Shown one piece after another: positions 41,376 to 51,441 of a stretch of 64,000 nt of DNA. The notes beneath the pieces are model-generated. The model was not told the origin of the DNA. It ran no database searches and saw only the letters and a list, made by a program, of their open reading frames with translations. The position numbers and the translations under genes were made by a program. The stretch comes from Bacillota bacterium (GTDB lineage Bacteria; Bacillota; Clostridia; Peptostreptococcales; Anaerovoracaceae). The stretch's first letter is position 1, and every line of letters begins with the position of its first letter. The stretch lies in assembly GCA_017431785.1 (NCBI GenBank), contig JAFRKJ010000037.1, forward strand, positions 62,001 through 126,000, written 5' to 3'.

Positions 41376-43382
41376 TTAGAATATCCAACCGGTTTCGAAC
41401 CCTTCACGGATGGCTGTTGCGATGCGTCCGCCTTTGCGGGCGTCGCCGGCAACGAGCACATTGTTGAAGTTCGCCTTGAACTGATCGACAATGTCTGTGC
41501 GCGGCTTGATTCCAGCTGCCATGATGACAGTATCCGCTTCTATGTCGAACTGCTTGCCGGTGACAAGCTCTTCGACGGTGACGGTGCAGCTCTGCCCGCC
41601 ATCCGAAGAACCTTCCTGTATAGACACGAGGGCGTGACCTGGATATAGATCCGGTTCGAACGGTTTGATTCGGCTCATCTCATCATTGAGGATCGCGCCG
41701 AAGATTCCAGGACCGATCTGATCCAGCATCTCGACGATGGCGACTTTGCGGCCATCTGCCAGAAGCATCTCGGCAGTCTCAAGTCCGGTGAGGCCGGAAC
41801 CGATGATGACAACTTTGCCGCCGACCTCTGCCTTGCCTGTGATCACATCTTCTGCAGTGACCACATTCGGGTTGTCTGCGCCCGGCACATTCGGAATGAC
41901 TGGCTGTGCACCGCAGGCGACGATGACGCCGGCCAGCTTCGGTGCGCCGATTGCATCCGCTTCCAATTCTCTGACATTTTCCACGGTTGCTTCCTCGCCA
42001 AGTCTCCACTTCACACCGAGAGCGTTGAGCTCGGCGACCATCGAATCAATCAAATCCGTGATCTTATCTTTCAAAGGAGGCTTGTCCGCGATGTTCAGCG
42101 TGCCGCCAGGCTGTTCTGCTTTATCGAATATAACAGGTGCGTATCCGCGCAGGGCCAGAACTCTGGCAGCTTCCATGCCTGCAGGTCCGGCGCCAATGAC
42201 AGCGACATTACGACCTGCGCCGTCAAACTTTGTTCTGACCGGATTCCTGTAGTCCGGAAATTCGATTTCACGTGCAGTACGAGCGTTGACAGCACAGCGG
42301 ATCGGAAGCCCTTCGCCTAAAATGCGTTCTCTGCAATAGAGACATCCGATGCACTTGCGGATCTCATTCGTTTTTCCTGCCTTTGCTTTATTCATGAATT
42401 CCGGGTCGGCCAACTGGGAGCGCCCCATGGCTACGAAGTCACAGACACCTTCCTCAAGAAGCTGCTCTGCGAAATCCGGATTTTTGATGGTATTCGTGGC
42501 GATGACCGGAATGTTCAGTGCCTCTTTGTATGCCTTTGCAACGTGTTTTTTCCAGCCCGGCTTGTAGGAGAATGGTTCGCAGTTGGCGTCTGCGTTCCGG
42601 GAACTGCCCATGCTGATGTCGATGGCGTCGATGCCCAGACTTTCCAGATACTTCGCGATCTCAATGCCTTCTTCAAGATCAAAGAACCCTTCGATCGGTG
42701 TCATCTCATCGCCGCACATGCGCACGAGAATCGGATACTTCGGGCCGAGTTTTTCCCGGATTCCTGTAATGATCTCCGCGATGAACCGGCAGCGGTTTTC
42801 CACACTGCCGCCATACTCGTCGGTTCTGCGGTTGTAGTATCTGTTGAAAAACTGCGTCAGCAGATATCCGTGTGCACCGTGAAGTTCGACTGCATCATAG
42901 CCCACCTTCTGGCATCTGACCGCGGCGTCGATGAACTTGCCCTGCACGCGCTTGATATCCTCTAGTGTCATTTCACGAGGCACCGGTTTGCCGTCCGCAA
43001 TCGGCACCGCACTCGGTGCAATATTGTCCCGGCCTGTGTAGGCAGGATTGGATGTGGAACCTGCGTGATGAAGCTGCGCGACGATGCGGCAGTCGTACAT
43101 GTGAACTGCATCGACAAGTGCTTCCGCAGCCGCCAGGTTGTGGTCTCTGGCGACTCTGTAATAGTTGACCGACGGCATACTATCTACGTCGTCAACTCCC
43201 GTATACTCGTTCACGATCATGCCAATGCCGCCTTTGGCTCTCTCCTGATAATACTTGATCTGTCTCTCCGTGGCGTTACCGTCATTTCCCGCCAGATTGG
43301 AACCCATCGGCGCCATAACGCCGCGGTTCTTTATGGTCATCGTACCAATTCTGCCCGGTTCAAAAAGTTTTTCGTAAGCCAT
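41376..43382 (-). CDS. NADH:flavin oxidoreductase with Fe-S and FAD domains (enoate/2,4-dienoyl-CoA reductase type)
   Basis: 668 residues. An N-terminal old-yellow-enzyme barrel (residues 1 to about 350) has NRGVMAPMGSNLAG, IVAQLHHAGSTSN, DAVELHGAHGYLLTQFFNRY and RRTDEYGGSVENR for FMN and substrate. The 4Fe-4S cysteines are CIGCLYCRERILGEGLPIRC (about 343-362). Then come an FAD domain, VAVIGAGPAGMEAARVLALR, and an NAD domain, VVIIGSGLTGLETAEMLL. This is the plan of enoate reductase, DCR and bile-acid or aromatic enone reductases. It reduces an activated C=C bond. RBS GGAGGG. Substrate unknown. Confidence 0.93.
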   Translation of the reverse strand: MAYEKLFEPGRIGTMTIKNRGVMAPMGSNLAGNDGNATERQIKYYQERAKGGIGMIVNEYTGVDDVDSMPSVNYYRVARDHNLAAAEALVDAVHMYDCRIVAQLHHAGSTSNPAYTGRDNIAPSAVPIADGKPVPREMTLEDIKRVQGKFIDAAVRCQKVGYDAVELHGAHGYLLTQFFNRYYNRRTDEYGGSVENRCRFIAEIITGIREKLGPKYPILVRMCGDEMTPIEGFFDLEEGIEIAKYLESLGIDAIDISMGSSRNADANCEPFSYKPGWKKHVAKAYKEALNIPVIATNTIKNPDFAEQLLEEGVCDFVAMGRSQLADPEFMNKAKAGKTNEIRKCIGCLYCRERILGEGLPIRCAVNARTAREIEFPDYRNPVRTKFDGAGRNVAVIGAGPAGMEAARVLALRGYAPVIFDKAEQPGGTLNIADKPPLKDKITDLIDSMVAELNALGVKWRLGEEATVENVRELEADAIGAPKLAGVIVACGAQPVIPNVPGADNPNVVTAEDVITGKAEVGGKVVIIGSGLTGLETAEMLLADGRKVAIVEMLDQIGPGIFGAILNDEMSRIKPFEPDLYPGHALVSIQEGSSDGGQSCTVTVEELVTGKQFDIEADTVIMAAGIKPRTDIVDQFKANFNNVLVAGDARKGGRIATAIREGFETGWIF

Positions 43383-43440
43383 TTCGCCCTCCTAAATGAT
43401 CGGCTCAGCTGCTGCCTCTGCCGCTGCTTCAGTCACTGCT

Positions 43441-44625
43441 TCAGCAGTTTCCTCTGAGTATTCCCGCATCGATTCCTTTCAGCGCTTCCCGATCGATCCC
43501 TTTCAGTCCGTCGATGAGCGCATCGATATCTTCTTTCGTATTAAACACGCCGAGGCTGATGCGGATCGTCCCGTCGTATTCTTTGTTCTTCAAATATTTG
43601 TGAATCATCCCGGCGCAGTGGTGTCCTGCCCGCACTGCAATGTCGTCGTTTTTATCCAATATGGCCGCTACTTCGTTGGCTCTGAAGTCTTTGATGTTGA
43701 TGCTGATGACCCCTGCCTGCTGCGCACTTGGCGGCGCTTTATAGATTGTCAACTGGTCCACCTCCGGCAGCTTTTGAAGCAGATAGTCCATGAGTTCCGA
43801 TTCAATCTTCCACGGGTCCACCGTCTTCAGCCATGCAAGAGCAGTGTGCAGCCCGCAGATCGCCACCGAATCCATGCTGGCGCACTCCATCTTCTCCGGC
43901 ATGAACTTCGGCATGTTCGGATCCTCTGATTTGATGCCGTTGCCGCCTGCCAGAAGCAGCTCCAGATCTACGTCGTTTTTGATGAGGAATCCTGCGACAC
44001 CGAATGGAGCATACAGCGTTTTATGCCCTGCAAAGGCAACACAATCCGCCTTAAGCTGCGCAAACCGCATCTGCAAAAGCCCCATCGCCTGCGCAGCGTC
44101 AAGCACAGTGAACGCATTATACTTCTTAGCCTCGGTGAAGATCTCTGCAGCTGGGAGCACGTATCCTGTCACATTGCTGATGGCTGTAACAGCCACAAAA
44201 TCCGGCGGACACTTTGCAAAGGCATCTCGCACACCGTCCATATCAATGGAAAGATCCTCTTTTAGTGGGAGCACCGCAATACGGATGTGATGCTTTTGCT
44301 CCATGAGTTTCAAAGGACGGAGCACCGCGTTGTGTTCATATGGCGTCACATAAGCGGTCATGCCTTCCTTCCACTTCTGCCCCTGAATGATCTGGTTCAA
44401 AGCAATCGTAACAGAAGGAGTCAGCGCCACCTCGGCCTGACCCCTGGCATCGACGAGACTGAGCAGTCCGGTCTTGACCTCGCGAATCATCTCGGTGGCC
44501 CGGCGGGCTGCCTTATAGGCTCCCCTGCCTGCGTTGACTGCGCCCTCGCGGGCGAATCTGTCCGTCTCCTTATATACGCATTCCGGTTTCGGAAAAGTTG
44601 TTGCTCCGTTATCGAGATATATCAT
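43441..44625 (-). CDS. Cysteine-desulfurase-like class V aminotransferase
   Basis: 394 residues. Starts MIYLDNGATTFPKPECVYKE, as SufS/NifS-type enzymes do. YEHNAVLRPLKLMEQ holds the catalytic-site His, VLDAAQAMGLLQM the PLP Asp, VAFAGHKTLYAPFGVAG the PLP-binding Lys. VRAGHHCAGMIHKYL holds the Cys loop. It moves sulfur from cysteine for Fe-S or thio-cofactor synthesis. It overlaps the AAA+ gene by four bases. After its stop, a shifted frame reads an Ala/Glu-rich tail of about 24 codons; see findings. No IscU/SufU partner is adjacent. Confidence 0.92.
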   Translation of the reverse strand: MIYLDNGATTFPKPECVYKETDRFAREGAVNAGRGAYKAARRATEMIREVKTGLLSLVDARGQAEVALTPSVTIALNQIIQGQKWKEGMTAYVTPYEHNAVLRPLKLMEQKHHIRIAVLPLKEDLSIDMDGVRDAFAKCPPDFVAVTAISNVTGYVLPAAEIFTEAKKYNAFTVLDAAQAMGLLQMRFAQLKADCVAFAGHKTLYAPFGVAGFLIKNDVDLELLLAGGNGIKSEDPNMPKFMPEKMECASMDSVAICGLHTALAWLKTVDPWKIESELMDYLLQKLPEVDQLTIYKAPPSAQQAGVISINIKDFRANEVAAILDKNDDIAVRAGHHCAGMIHKYLKNKEYDGTIRISLGVFNTKEDIDALIDGLKGIDREALKGIDAGILRGNC

Positions 44626-46346
44626 TGCTGTTCGTCGCTTGCTTCTTTGAAAGCGTCGTCAAGAGATCCTGTGAGAGAATCTGCAACCGGCGCATCGGCT
44701 TCTACTCTATCGGCCAGTTCCTTCAGTCTGGCGGCATTTTCCGCCAGCTTTTCAGCTGCGTCCGCTGCAAATGCCTCGTCCGTTCCCATGACGGATTCCA
44801 GATCCTCCTTCGTGAGGAGTTTTAGCTGATCATCCGTTACTTCTTCGAGAGCAGCCAACCTGTCTGCCTGTACACCGATGGCTTTCTCGAAGAGATTACG
44901 CACCGTTCTGGCGTTGCCGAAGTTCTCATCACGATTCTCATACATGTTGTCAAATCTGACTTTGAGCATCTTCTCTGTTTCGTCGTCGATGGTGTATCCA
45001 TTCTTCTTGCAGAACATATTGAAGATGCCGAGGAGTTCATCGCCGTTGTAGTCTTTGAACTCGAAGTATTTATTGAATCTGGATGACAGTCCCGGGTTAG
45101 AATCGATGAACTTGTGCATCAGATCCGGATAACCTGCCACGATGACCACGAGTTCATCTCTGTGATCTTCCATGGCCTTGAGGATCGTCTCAATGGCTTC
45201 CATACCGAATCCGTCATCCTTGTTGTTTGCGAGTGCATATGCTTCATCGATGAACAGCACGCCGCCCATGGCCTGGTCGATGACCTTCTGCGTCTTAATG
45301 GCGGTCTGCCCTACATAGCCGGCGACCAGCAGGCCTCTATCGACTTCCACAAGTTGTCCCTTCGGCAGCACGCCGATCTGATAGTACAGAGACGCGATCA
45401 GACGGGCGATGGTGGTTTTGCCTGTGCCCGGGTTACCTGTAAACACCAGGTGATAGGACATCTTGGAATTCTTCAGCCCGCGCTCTTCACGGAGCTTGGT
45501 GATCTTGATGAAATTCATCAGACTGCGAACGTCGCTTTTGATGTTCTCCATGCCGACGAGTTCATCCATTTCTGCCAGCAGTTTGTCCAGTTCTTCCTGG
45601 CTTCTCGGTGTCTCCGGTTCCTTGGCCTCTGCCTGTTTCTCGCCCGGCACGCCACCGTCGGAAACCTGTCCACGCGGGCCCTTCGGTTTCTTGTTCGCCA
45701 GTTCCTGCAGCTCCTTCTGGAACTCATCCAGTGAGCCGTAATCATCGCCCGTGCTGCCTGCACCGCTGTTGCCGCTTGCGCCGTCTGCACCGCCATCGCT
45801 GGAACCGTAATCAGATTCGCCATAGTCAGATCCGCTCGAACCCATTCCGCTGATGTCCGGCACGCTGCCCAGCAGCTCATCCATAGCGCCGAACACAGGA
45901 CTCAGCAGACCGCTGAAGCCTCTCTGTCTGCCGAAACTGTAGAACTTATACATAATGCGTTGCACTTCATTGGCTTCCGCAAGATTGAAGTCTCCATCGA
46001 TGGACGCCAGCGAAACGAGCAGGCTGTTGAATCCGGTCAGGAACTTGGAGATATCATTGTCGTGGCCGGTCATATTTCTGAAAAACTGAGGCACGTCCGG
46101 TCCCTGCACTCTGCCCTGGAAGGAATCCATGATCAGCCTTACCTGCTGCTCCGTGTAGATTTTTCCTGAAATGAGTTCGAGTGCTTTTGCAAAATCCTCG
46201 CTGTAGGCTCCGCTCTTTCCCCAGACTCTGGCCGCGCATTCTACGGTGAAGTGCTGGAATTCCTTGTCTTCACTGGCAGCGCGGTACGGAGAGGTGAGCT
46301 GCTCGAGACTTGTGTAATCTGCTTTTAACTGTTCAAACTTATCCAT
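44622..46346 (-). CDS. AAA+ ATPase of the CbbX/SpoVK type
   Basis: 574 residues. The N-terminal helical region (1 to about 160) is followed by a Gly/Ser/Asp-rich linker (about 165-205) and a charged segment, then one AAA+ domain. LDKLLAEMDELVGMENIKSD leads into Walker A VFTGNPGTGKTTIARLIASL (about 310-329), the pore-loop region VDRGLLVAGYVGQT, Walker B GGVLFIDEAYALA, sensor 1 ELVVIVAGYPD and arginine-finger LSSRFNKYFEF. CbbX, SpoVK and ESX EccA share this plan. The target is unknown; overlap with the desulfurase gene suggests remodelling of that protein or of a shared complex. It ends with an acidic Ala-rich tail. Confidence 0.9.
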   Translation of the reverse strand: MDKFEQLKADYTSLEQLTSPYRAASEDKEFQHFTVECAARVWGKSGAYSEDFAKALELISGKIYTEQQVRLIMDSFQGRVQGPDVPQFFRNMTGHDNDISKFLTGFNSLLVSLASIDGDFNLAEANEVQRIMYKFYSFGRQRGFSGLLSPVFGAMDELLGSVPDISGMGSSGSDYGESDYGSSDGGADGASGNSGAGSTGDDYGSLDEFQKELQELANKKPKGPRGQVSDGGVPGEKQAEAKEPETPRSQEELDKLLAEMDELVGMENIKSDVRSLMNFIKITKLREERGLKNSKMSYHLVFTGNPGTGKTTIARLIASLYYQIGVLPKGQLVEVDRGLLVAGYVGQTAIKTQKVIDQAMGGVLFIDEAYALANNKDDGFGMEAIETILKAMEDHRDELVVIVAGYPDLMHKFIDSNPGLSSRFNKYFEFKDYNGDELLGIFNMFCKKNGYTIDDETEKMLKVRFDNMYENRDENFGNARTVRNLFEKAIGVQADRLAALEEVTDDQLKLLTKEDLESVMGTDEAFAADAAEKLAENAARLKELADRVEADAPVADSLTGSLDDAFKEASDEQQ

Positions 46347-46413
46347 GATTGTTTCCTTGATTGTTATTCAATGTGTTTGTTGCTTTTGCTCTGTAGTTTA
46401 CCCATTTATTATA

Positions 46414-47958
46414 CTACAGTCTCCGCAGCATTTCCTTCAGGAAATTGTAGGAGTTTATGATTGATGAAGCACGGACGCGTTCCTGCGGCGAATGGAAGTA
46501 CTCGCAGTCCGGACCGATGGAGATGATGTCCATTCCCGGACGCTTTTCTGCAAAGAATCCGCACTCGAGTCCCGCGTGCAGCGCGAGCTGTTTCATCTCG
46601 CTGCCGAACATCTCTTTGTATAAATCGACCGCCAGATTTCGTAGCTGGGAATCCGCCGAAAATTCCCACGGGACATAGGCCGCGAAGTATTCAACGCCTG
46701 CACCCAGGGTGGCAGCCAGAAGATCGATGGTCTTCACGATATCATCAACTGTGGAACGGTACGCCCCGCGCACTTCGGAGGTGATCGTCAGCACACCGCC
46801 CTCCGTCGAAATGATACCGATATTGTCGGAACTCTCGACCAGTCCGTCGAAGCTGCCGTTCATATTCACGATACCGTTCGGATAGAATCTAACCGCCGCC
46901 GCGATTTTTATAAACGCAGCATCGGTCAGCGGCGGAGCCGCTTCTGCTTCTTCACAGATGATATCCAGGTCAGGCGCTGCGCCGCTGTACTCCCTGCAGA
47001 AGACTGCCTTTGCATTGTTGACGATACTGCGAACGGTCTCCTCATCTGCCGCCAGTACCACTGCCTCCGCTTCACGCGGAATCGCAAGACGGTTCGTGCC
47101 GCCGCTGATTGATACAGTCTGGAGATTTGAATTTTCAAGCACGCGCAAAAGCAGGTTGATGGCGTTGCCTCTTCCTCTGTGAATATCCTCACCGGAATGT
47201 CCGCCCTTCAAACCTGTCACGCAGATGCGCCATGCAGTCACACCTTCCGGAACTTCCTCTTCAAACTCAATCGGCATGACAAAGCGCACACCTGTACCGC
47301 CGCAGCTTCCGACGATAAGTTCACTCTCGTCTGCATGGTCGATGTTGATCAGGCGCATTGCCTTGAGTTCACTGATGTCCACGTTCTCTGCACCTGCGAA
47401 AGTCGTCTCTTCCTGCACGGTAAACACGACTTCCAAAGGCGGATGTTCAAGGGAATCATCAGCCAGCACAGCCAACGCCTCTGCAACGCCGACACCGTTG
47501 TCTGCGCCGAGAGTCGTTCCCGTTGCCGAAGTGATCCACTCACCGTCGAAGTCGAATTCAATTGGGTCAGTGTCGAAGTTGTGGTCACTGTCGTTGTTCT
47601 TCTCACAGACCATGTCGATGTGCGCCTGCAGCATGACCGGCGCGTGATCTTCATATCCTTTGGACGCCGGCTTGCAGATGATCAGGTTCCAGATGTCATC
47701 CTGAGTCACCCTCAGGCCTTTGTATTCTGCCCATTTCCCGATCCAGTCACTGATTGCCTTTTCATTTCCTGACTCACGCGGAATCCTGCTGATGTGTCTG
47801 AAAATATCGATGACTTCGTGGTTCAAAACGTTGTTGTCGTCCTTGTCCTCGCGTTTCAGACTGCCATCGTCTTCCTGTTTCGAAGCGTCAGTGTCTTTGT
47901 GATTGAAAATGTCGATGTCCCCGAGGTTTATGGTGTCTCTGCTGTATATGTCCCTCAT
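46414..47958 (-). CDS. pepD: Aminoacyl-histidine dipeptidase (M20 family)
   Basis: 514 residues with RBS AAAGGAG. VMLQAHIDMVCEKNNDSDHN (first metal His and Asp), ATGTTLGADNGVGVAEALAV (bridging Asp), FTVQEETTFAGAENVD (catalytic Glu pair), LINIDHADESELIVGSCGGT and VTGLKGGHSGEDIHRGRGNA are diagnostic of PepD. It hydrolyses Xaa-His and other dipeptides with two Zn ions in the cytoplasm. An N-terminal extension of about 45 residues, rich in Asp and Lys, precedes the usual start and is unusual; an internal start near NHEVIDIFRHISRIPRES is not supported by a clear Met codon. Confidence 0.94.
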   Translation of the reverse strand: MRDIYSRDTINLGDIDIFNHKDTDASKQEDDGSLKREDKDDNNVLNHEVIDIFRHISRIPRESGNEKAISDWIGKWAEYKGLRVTQDDIWNLIICKPASKGYEDHAPVMLQAHIDMVCEKNNDSDHNFDTDPIEFDFDGEWITSATGTTLGADNGVGVAEALAVLADDSLEHPPLEVVFTVQEETTFAGAENVDISELKAMRLINIDHADESELIVGSCGGTGVRFVMPIEFEEEVPEGVTAWRICVTGLKGGHSGEDIHRGRGNAINLLLRVLENSNLQTVSISGGTNRLAIPREAEAVVLAADEETVRSIVNNAKAVFCREYSGAAPDLDIICEEAEAAPPLTDAAFIKIAAAVRFYPNGIVNMNGSFDGLVESSDNIGIISTEGGVLTITSEVRGAYRSTVDDIVKTIDLLAATLGAGVEYFAAYVPWEFSADSQLRNLAVDLYKEMFGSEMKQLALHAGLECGFFAEKRPGMDIISIGPDCEYFHSPQERVRASSIINSYNFLKEMLRRL

Positions 47959-47976
47959 ATGAGTCTCCTTTCTAAA

Positions 47977-48002
47977 CAGGGAGTGCCCTGCGGCACTCCC
48001 TG
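47977..48002 (-). terminator. Hairpin between the aconitase-family gene and pepD (terminator or attenuator)
   Basis: A perfect 11-bp stem, CAGGGAGTGCC with GGCACTCCCTG, four-base loop, followed by only TTT on the minus strand. It may end most aconitase transcripts or allow partial read-through to pepD. Confidence 0.6.
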
Positions 48003-48017
48003 CGTCGTTGTTTTTGC

Positions 48018-50342
48018 TTATACTCTATTGAAGTTGATCAGGCATCCCTTGAGGATGATTTCTCTCTCGTCGTCAGTCAGCTCGCCCAGCTGCAGGTCGA
48101 ACTGTGCAATTGTACAGTCGCCTTCCTTGCAGCAGGAAGCCTCACAACATCCTTCTGCGCCCTTGATGACGTAAGCCGGAATCGTTGTCAGTTTTTCCTC
48201 GATCGCTTCACGCAGCTGCGGAATGAAGATGTAGTCGCCGTTTGCGAATGGCAGGTCGCCTTCCGGGATGATAAATGGAACCATACCCCAGTTGATCAGG
48301 TTCGAACGGTATCTCTTCGTTGCGTATTCGTTGGCGATGTTAGCCCATCCGCCGAGCACCTTCTGGCAGGAAGCCGCCTGTTCTCTTGCAGAACCATCAC
48401 CAGGCTTCACTGCAAAGATTGTGCTGCCGACGCCCATGTTGTCTGCGCTGAGGGAAGGACAAACTGTCTTCGCCTTCATCAGAACGCATACCAGTTCAGG
48501 CAGTGCTACAACAGGATCCTCACCTGCTTCCAGTGCCTTCTGTGCTTTCTGTACTTCCTTCGCGCGGCCGACGTATGCCGGGTCTTTTCTTGACAGTGCG
48601 AACTCAGCCAGTCCGAGCGGATTTGATCTGTAGGATGATGTCTCGCCTGACGGAATCAGTTCGTCCGTCGTGGTAACCGGATCGTGAATCTCAGAAACGA
48701 CCTTGAGAATCATGTTCTCAGGCAGTGCGCTCATCTCCGGCCAATCCTTGATGTTCGGTCCTAATTTGATTTCTGTATCAGGGTCTGCGATGCCTTTGCT
48801 GTCGAATACTCTGTTCTTGTAGATTTCAGCATCGAAGAAGTACTTCGGAGCCTTGATCTCGCAATCCATTTCTGTCGCTGCCGTCAGGAAGCCTTTGTTT
48901 GCTGCCGTCGCCGCGATGGAACGTGCGTCCATAAGAGCAACAGATGAAATCTGACCGTTCTGCAGTTTGGAACCTTCTCTGTTCGGGAAGTTTCTGGTGG
49001 AGTGTCTGATTGAGAACGCGTTGTTGGCAGGCGTATCTCCTGCGCCGAAGCATGGACCGCAAAATGCCGTCTTCATGATTGCGCCTGACTGGAGAATGGT
49101 CTGGGCCGCGCCGTTCTTAAGCAGCTCCATGTAAACCGGAGTACTTGCCGGATATACACTGAGTGTAAACTCGTCCGCACCGATATATTTGCCCTTCAGG
49201 ATGTCTGCTGCCGCGCAGATGTTTTCGAATCCACCGCCGGCGCATCCTGCGATGATACCCTGCTCAACGTAGAACTTGCCATCTCTGATCTTGTCCTTGA
49301 GGCTGTACTCGACCTGACCGTCCAGGCTGACCAGCGCGCGCTTCTCGACATCTGCGAGCACATCTTCCAGGTTCTTCTGCACGTCTTCAATTGTGTATGT
49401 GTTGCTTGGATGGAATGGCATTGCGATCATCGGCTTGATGGCTGACAGATCGATCTCAACGCATCCGTCGTAGTAAGCAACATCAGCAGGCGCCAGTTTT
49501 TTGAAGTCGCCGGCTCTGCCGTGGATCGTGTACCACTCCTCTATGTTTTCGTCCGTTACCCAAATGGATGACAGACAAGTTGTTTCTGTTGTCATAACGT
49601 CAACGCCGATTCTGAAGTCTGCGCTCATTGACGCAACGCCAGGCCCTACAAATTCCATGACCTTGTTGTTGACGTATCCGTTCTTGAATACTTCACCGAT
49701 GATGGACAGCGCAACGTCCTGCGGTCCAACGCCGTTGGCAGGAGCACCTGTCATGTGGATCGCGATCACGCCCGGCATGTTGATATCATAAGTCTGATTG
49801 AGCAGCTGCTTAACCAGCTCCGGACCGCCTTCGCCCATAGCCATCGTTCCCAGTGCACCGTATCTCGTATGGGAGTCGGATCCGAGGATCATGCCGCCGG
49901 ATTCAGCCAGCATTTCACGCGCATACTGGTGGATAACTGCCTGATGCGGAGGTACATACACGCCGCCGTACTTTTTCGCGCAGCTCAGACCAAACATGTG
50001 GTCGTCTTCATTGATCGTACCGCCTACCGCGCAAAGGCTGTTGTGGCAATTGGTCAGCACGTACGGAATCGGGAATTTCTCAAGTCCGGACGCTCTTGCT
50101 GTCTGGATGATGCCGACGAACGTAATATCGTGGGACGTCATCTTGTCAAACTTGATCTGCAGCTTTTGCATATTGCCGGAAGTGTTATGCGCTTCCAGGA
50201 TGCCATAAGCCATTGTGCCTTTCGCTGCTTCTTCCTTGCTCGTAGTGATGCCCTTCTGCGCCAGCTTCGCCGCCGCCTCACCGTTGTCTTCTATAATATC
50301 AGTACCGTTTACCAGATAAATACCGTTTTCATATAACTTCAT
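48018..50342 (-). CDS. Aconitase-family hydratase (YbhJ-like)
   Basis: The start at 50342 ([20 protein letters not shown]) has AGGAGG nine bases upstream; the longer frame overlaps the next gene's end and is not used. 774 residues. [79 protein letters not shown] and [20 protein letters not shown] supply the 4Fe-4S cysteines and swivel motifs. It resembles the YbhJ group of hydratases more than AcnA/AcnB; citrate or another hydroxy-tricarboxylate is the likely substrate. The C-terminus holds an extra cysteine patch, [13 protein letters not shown], not usual in aconitases. It could feed or drain the citrate pool used by citrate lyase. Confidence 0.88.
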   Translation of the reverse strand: MKLYENGIYLVNGTDIIEDNGEAAAKLAQKGITTSKEEAAKGTMAYGILEAHNTSGNMQKLQIKFDKMTSHDITFVGIIQTARASGLEKFPIPYVLTNCHNSLCAVGGTINEDDHMFGLSCAKKYGGVYVPPHQAVIHQYAREMLAESGGMILGSDSHTRYGALGTMAMGEGGPELVKQLLNQTYDINMPGVIAIHMTGAPANGVGPQDVALSIIGEVFKNGYVNNKVMEFVGPGVASMSADFRIGVDVMTTETTCLSSIWVTDENIEEWYTIHGRAGDFKKLAPADVAYYDGCVEIDLSAIKPMIAMPFHPSNTYTIEDVQKNLEDVLADVEKRALVSLDGQVEYSLKDKIRDGKFYVEQGIIAGCAGGGFENICAAADILKGKYIGADEFTLSVYPASTPVYMELLKNGAAQTILQSGAIMKTAFCGPCFGAGDTPANNAFSIRHSTRNFPNREGSKLQNGQISSVALMDARSIAATAANKGFLTAATEMDCEIKAPKYFFDAEIYKNRVFDSKGIADPDTEIKLGPNIKDWPEMSALPENMILKVVSEIHDPVTTTDELIPSGETSSYRSNPLGLAEFALSRKDPAYVGRAKEVQKAQKALEAGEDPVVALPELVCVLMKAKTVCPSLSADNMGVGSTIFAVKPGDGSAREQAASCQKVLGGWANIANEYATKRYRSNLINWGMVPFIIPEGDLPFANGDYIFIPQLREAIEEKLTTIPAYVIKGAEGCCEASCCKEGDCTIAQFDLQLGELTDDEREIILKGCLINFNRV

Positions 50343-50379
50343 GTTCTTTGCCTCCTGATTCGGGAATACCGTATGGTTC

Positions 50380-50409
50380 ATTATAGCATTTATATCGGTG
50401 TTGCGGTAA
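50380..50409 (-). promoter_or_regulatory. Promoter of the aconitase-family gene
   Basis: -10 TATAAT (50380-50385), 18-base spacer, -35 TTACCG (50404-50409) on the minus strand. Confidence 0.55.
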
Positions 50410-50460
50410 CCATAATACGAAAGCAGAACAATAAAATCATATTTGCGGTTACACCCTTGT

Positions 50461-51336
50461 TTACATGTACGGCAGGATGCGTTTTGCGATAATAAGTTGG
50501 ATTGTCTCCAACTGTTCCACATCTTTCTCGAATGTCAGTATGAGATGGTCATCATCGCAGATACCATTCTGCCGGTAAGCTGCAATCTTCTCCATGTTAT
50601 GCTTTCTGTATTCTTCCAGGTCAACTCTGCCCAGGTGCTCCCAAATGATGAACTTTCCATCCACCGTCCGTATCACAAAATCAGGGTAGACGTTCTTGTA
50701 CCTGCCGTTTGTCAGCCAATCAACGCCTTCCATCCAACTCATATCCAAATTGATCTCAGGTTCATATCTATACGGAATCCCCCTGACTTCCAGCGCGTTT
50801 CCGATGGACTGCTCAGACTTCGAACGCACTTTGATTCCTGAGTATGTTTCGTAGATTAGTTGTTCAGAGTTTTTCATATTTTTCCTATATGTTGCCTTTG
50901 CCCACTTGTACAGTTCCGGCGTACAGGTAATCCTCAAGATGTCGAGACCGGCACGACCGTACCTGTCCAGCAGTTTTTCTGTTGGTGAAAAGGATTCCCT
51001 TATCATTTGTGCGGTCTTCTTTCGAGACACACCCGCCAAAACACCAATCTGCATCATCAGATTTTCCTGCTCCTTGACCCTCAGTTGCAAGTACCTTTTC
51101 CGCGCCAGCTTGTAAACCAGATCTTTATCACGGGAGATGCCCTTGGTAGTTTCATTGCCTATTTGGCGGTAATAGTTATTTCCATTATTTGTCAATATGC
51201 TAAGACGCCCTTCTGGTAAACCGCTGATTTCCGCTTTATAGACATCCACCTTGTTCTTTTCAATCTGAAGCAGCATTTCTAGAAGAGAGCTCATTGCATC
51301 GATATTACTTTCATCATTTAGTGTTTCCTTTTTCAT
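50461..51336 (-). CDS. Hypothetical protein with PD-(D/E)XK nuclease-like C-terminal domain
   Basis: The start is set at 51336 (the third codon of the open frame) because GGGGAT lies eight bases upstream; 291 residues. The N-terminal half is helical and charged, with [20 protein letters not shown] and a repeated Arg/Lys pattern. From about residue 170 the layout fits a PD-(D/E)XK fold: [20 protein letters not shown] (helix with Glu), [20 protein letters not shown] (the D...ExH core), then [20 protein letters not shown]. Similar core motifs occur in restriction-type and phage endonucleases. The last motif has Glu-His rather than Glu-x-Lys. It is AT-richer than its neighbours and sits beside a hairpin array. 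Function unknown. Confidence 0.75.
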   Translation of the reverse strand: MKKETLNDESNIDAMSSLLEMLLQIEKNKVDVYKAEISGLPEGRLSILTNNGNNYYRQIGNETTKGISRDKDLVYKLARKRYLQLRVKEQENLMMQIGVLAGVSRKKTAQMIRESFSPTEKLLDRYGRAGLDILRITCTPELYKWAKATYRKNMKNSEQLIYETYSGIKVRSKSEQSIGNALEVRGIPYRYEPEINLDMSWMEGVDWLTNGRYKNVYPDFVIRTVDGKFIIWEHLGRVDLEEYRKHNMEKIAAYRQNGICDDDHLILTFEKDVEQLETIQLIIAKRILPYM

Positions 51337-51384
51337 GTGCATATCCCCATCCCATTAATCACCTTTTAATTCCTTTATTTCCAT

Positions 51385-51413
51385 ATATTAACATTTATAG
51401 CGTGGACAGTCAA
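51385..51413 (-). promoter_or_regulatory. Promoter of the nuclease-like gene
   Basis: -35 TTGACT (51408-51413), 17 bases, -10 TAATAT (51385-51390). The hairpin array begins about 30 bases upstream of the -35 box. Confidence 0.7.
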
Positions 51414-51441
51414 ACTTTCGTGCAGCGTAATAATCATATTA

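Noticed and set aside
43396-43929. Plus-strand frame of 177 codons at the desulfurase 3' end
   Set aside because: Antisense to a well-supported PLP enzyme and without recognisable domains.
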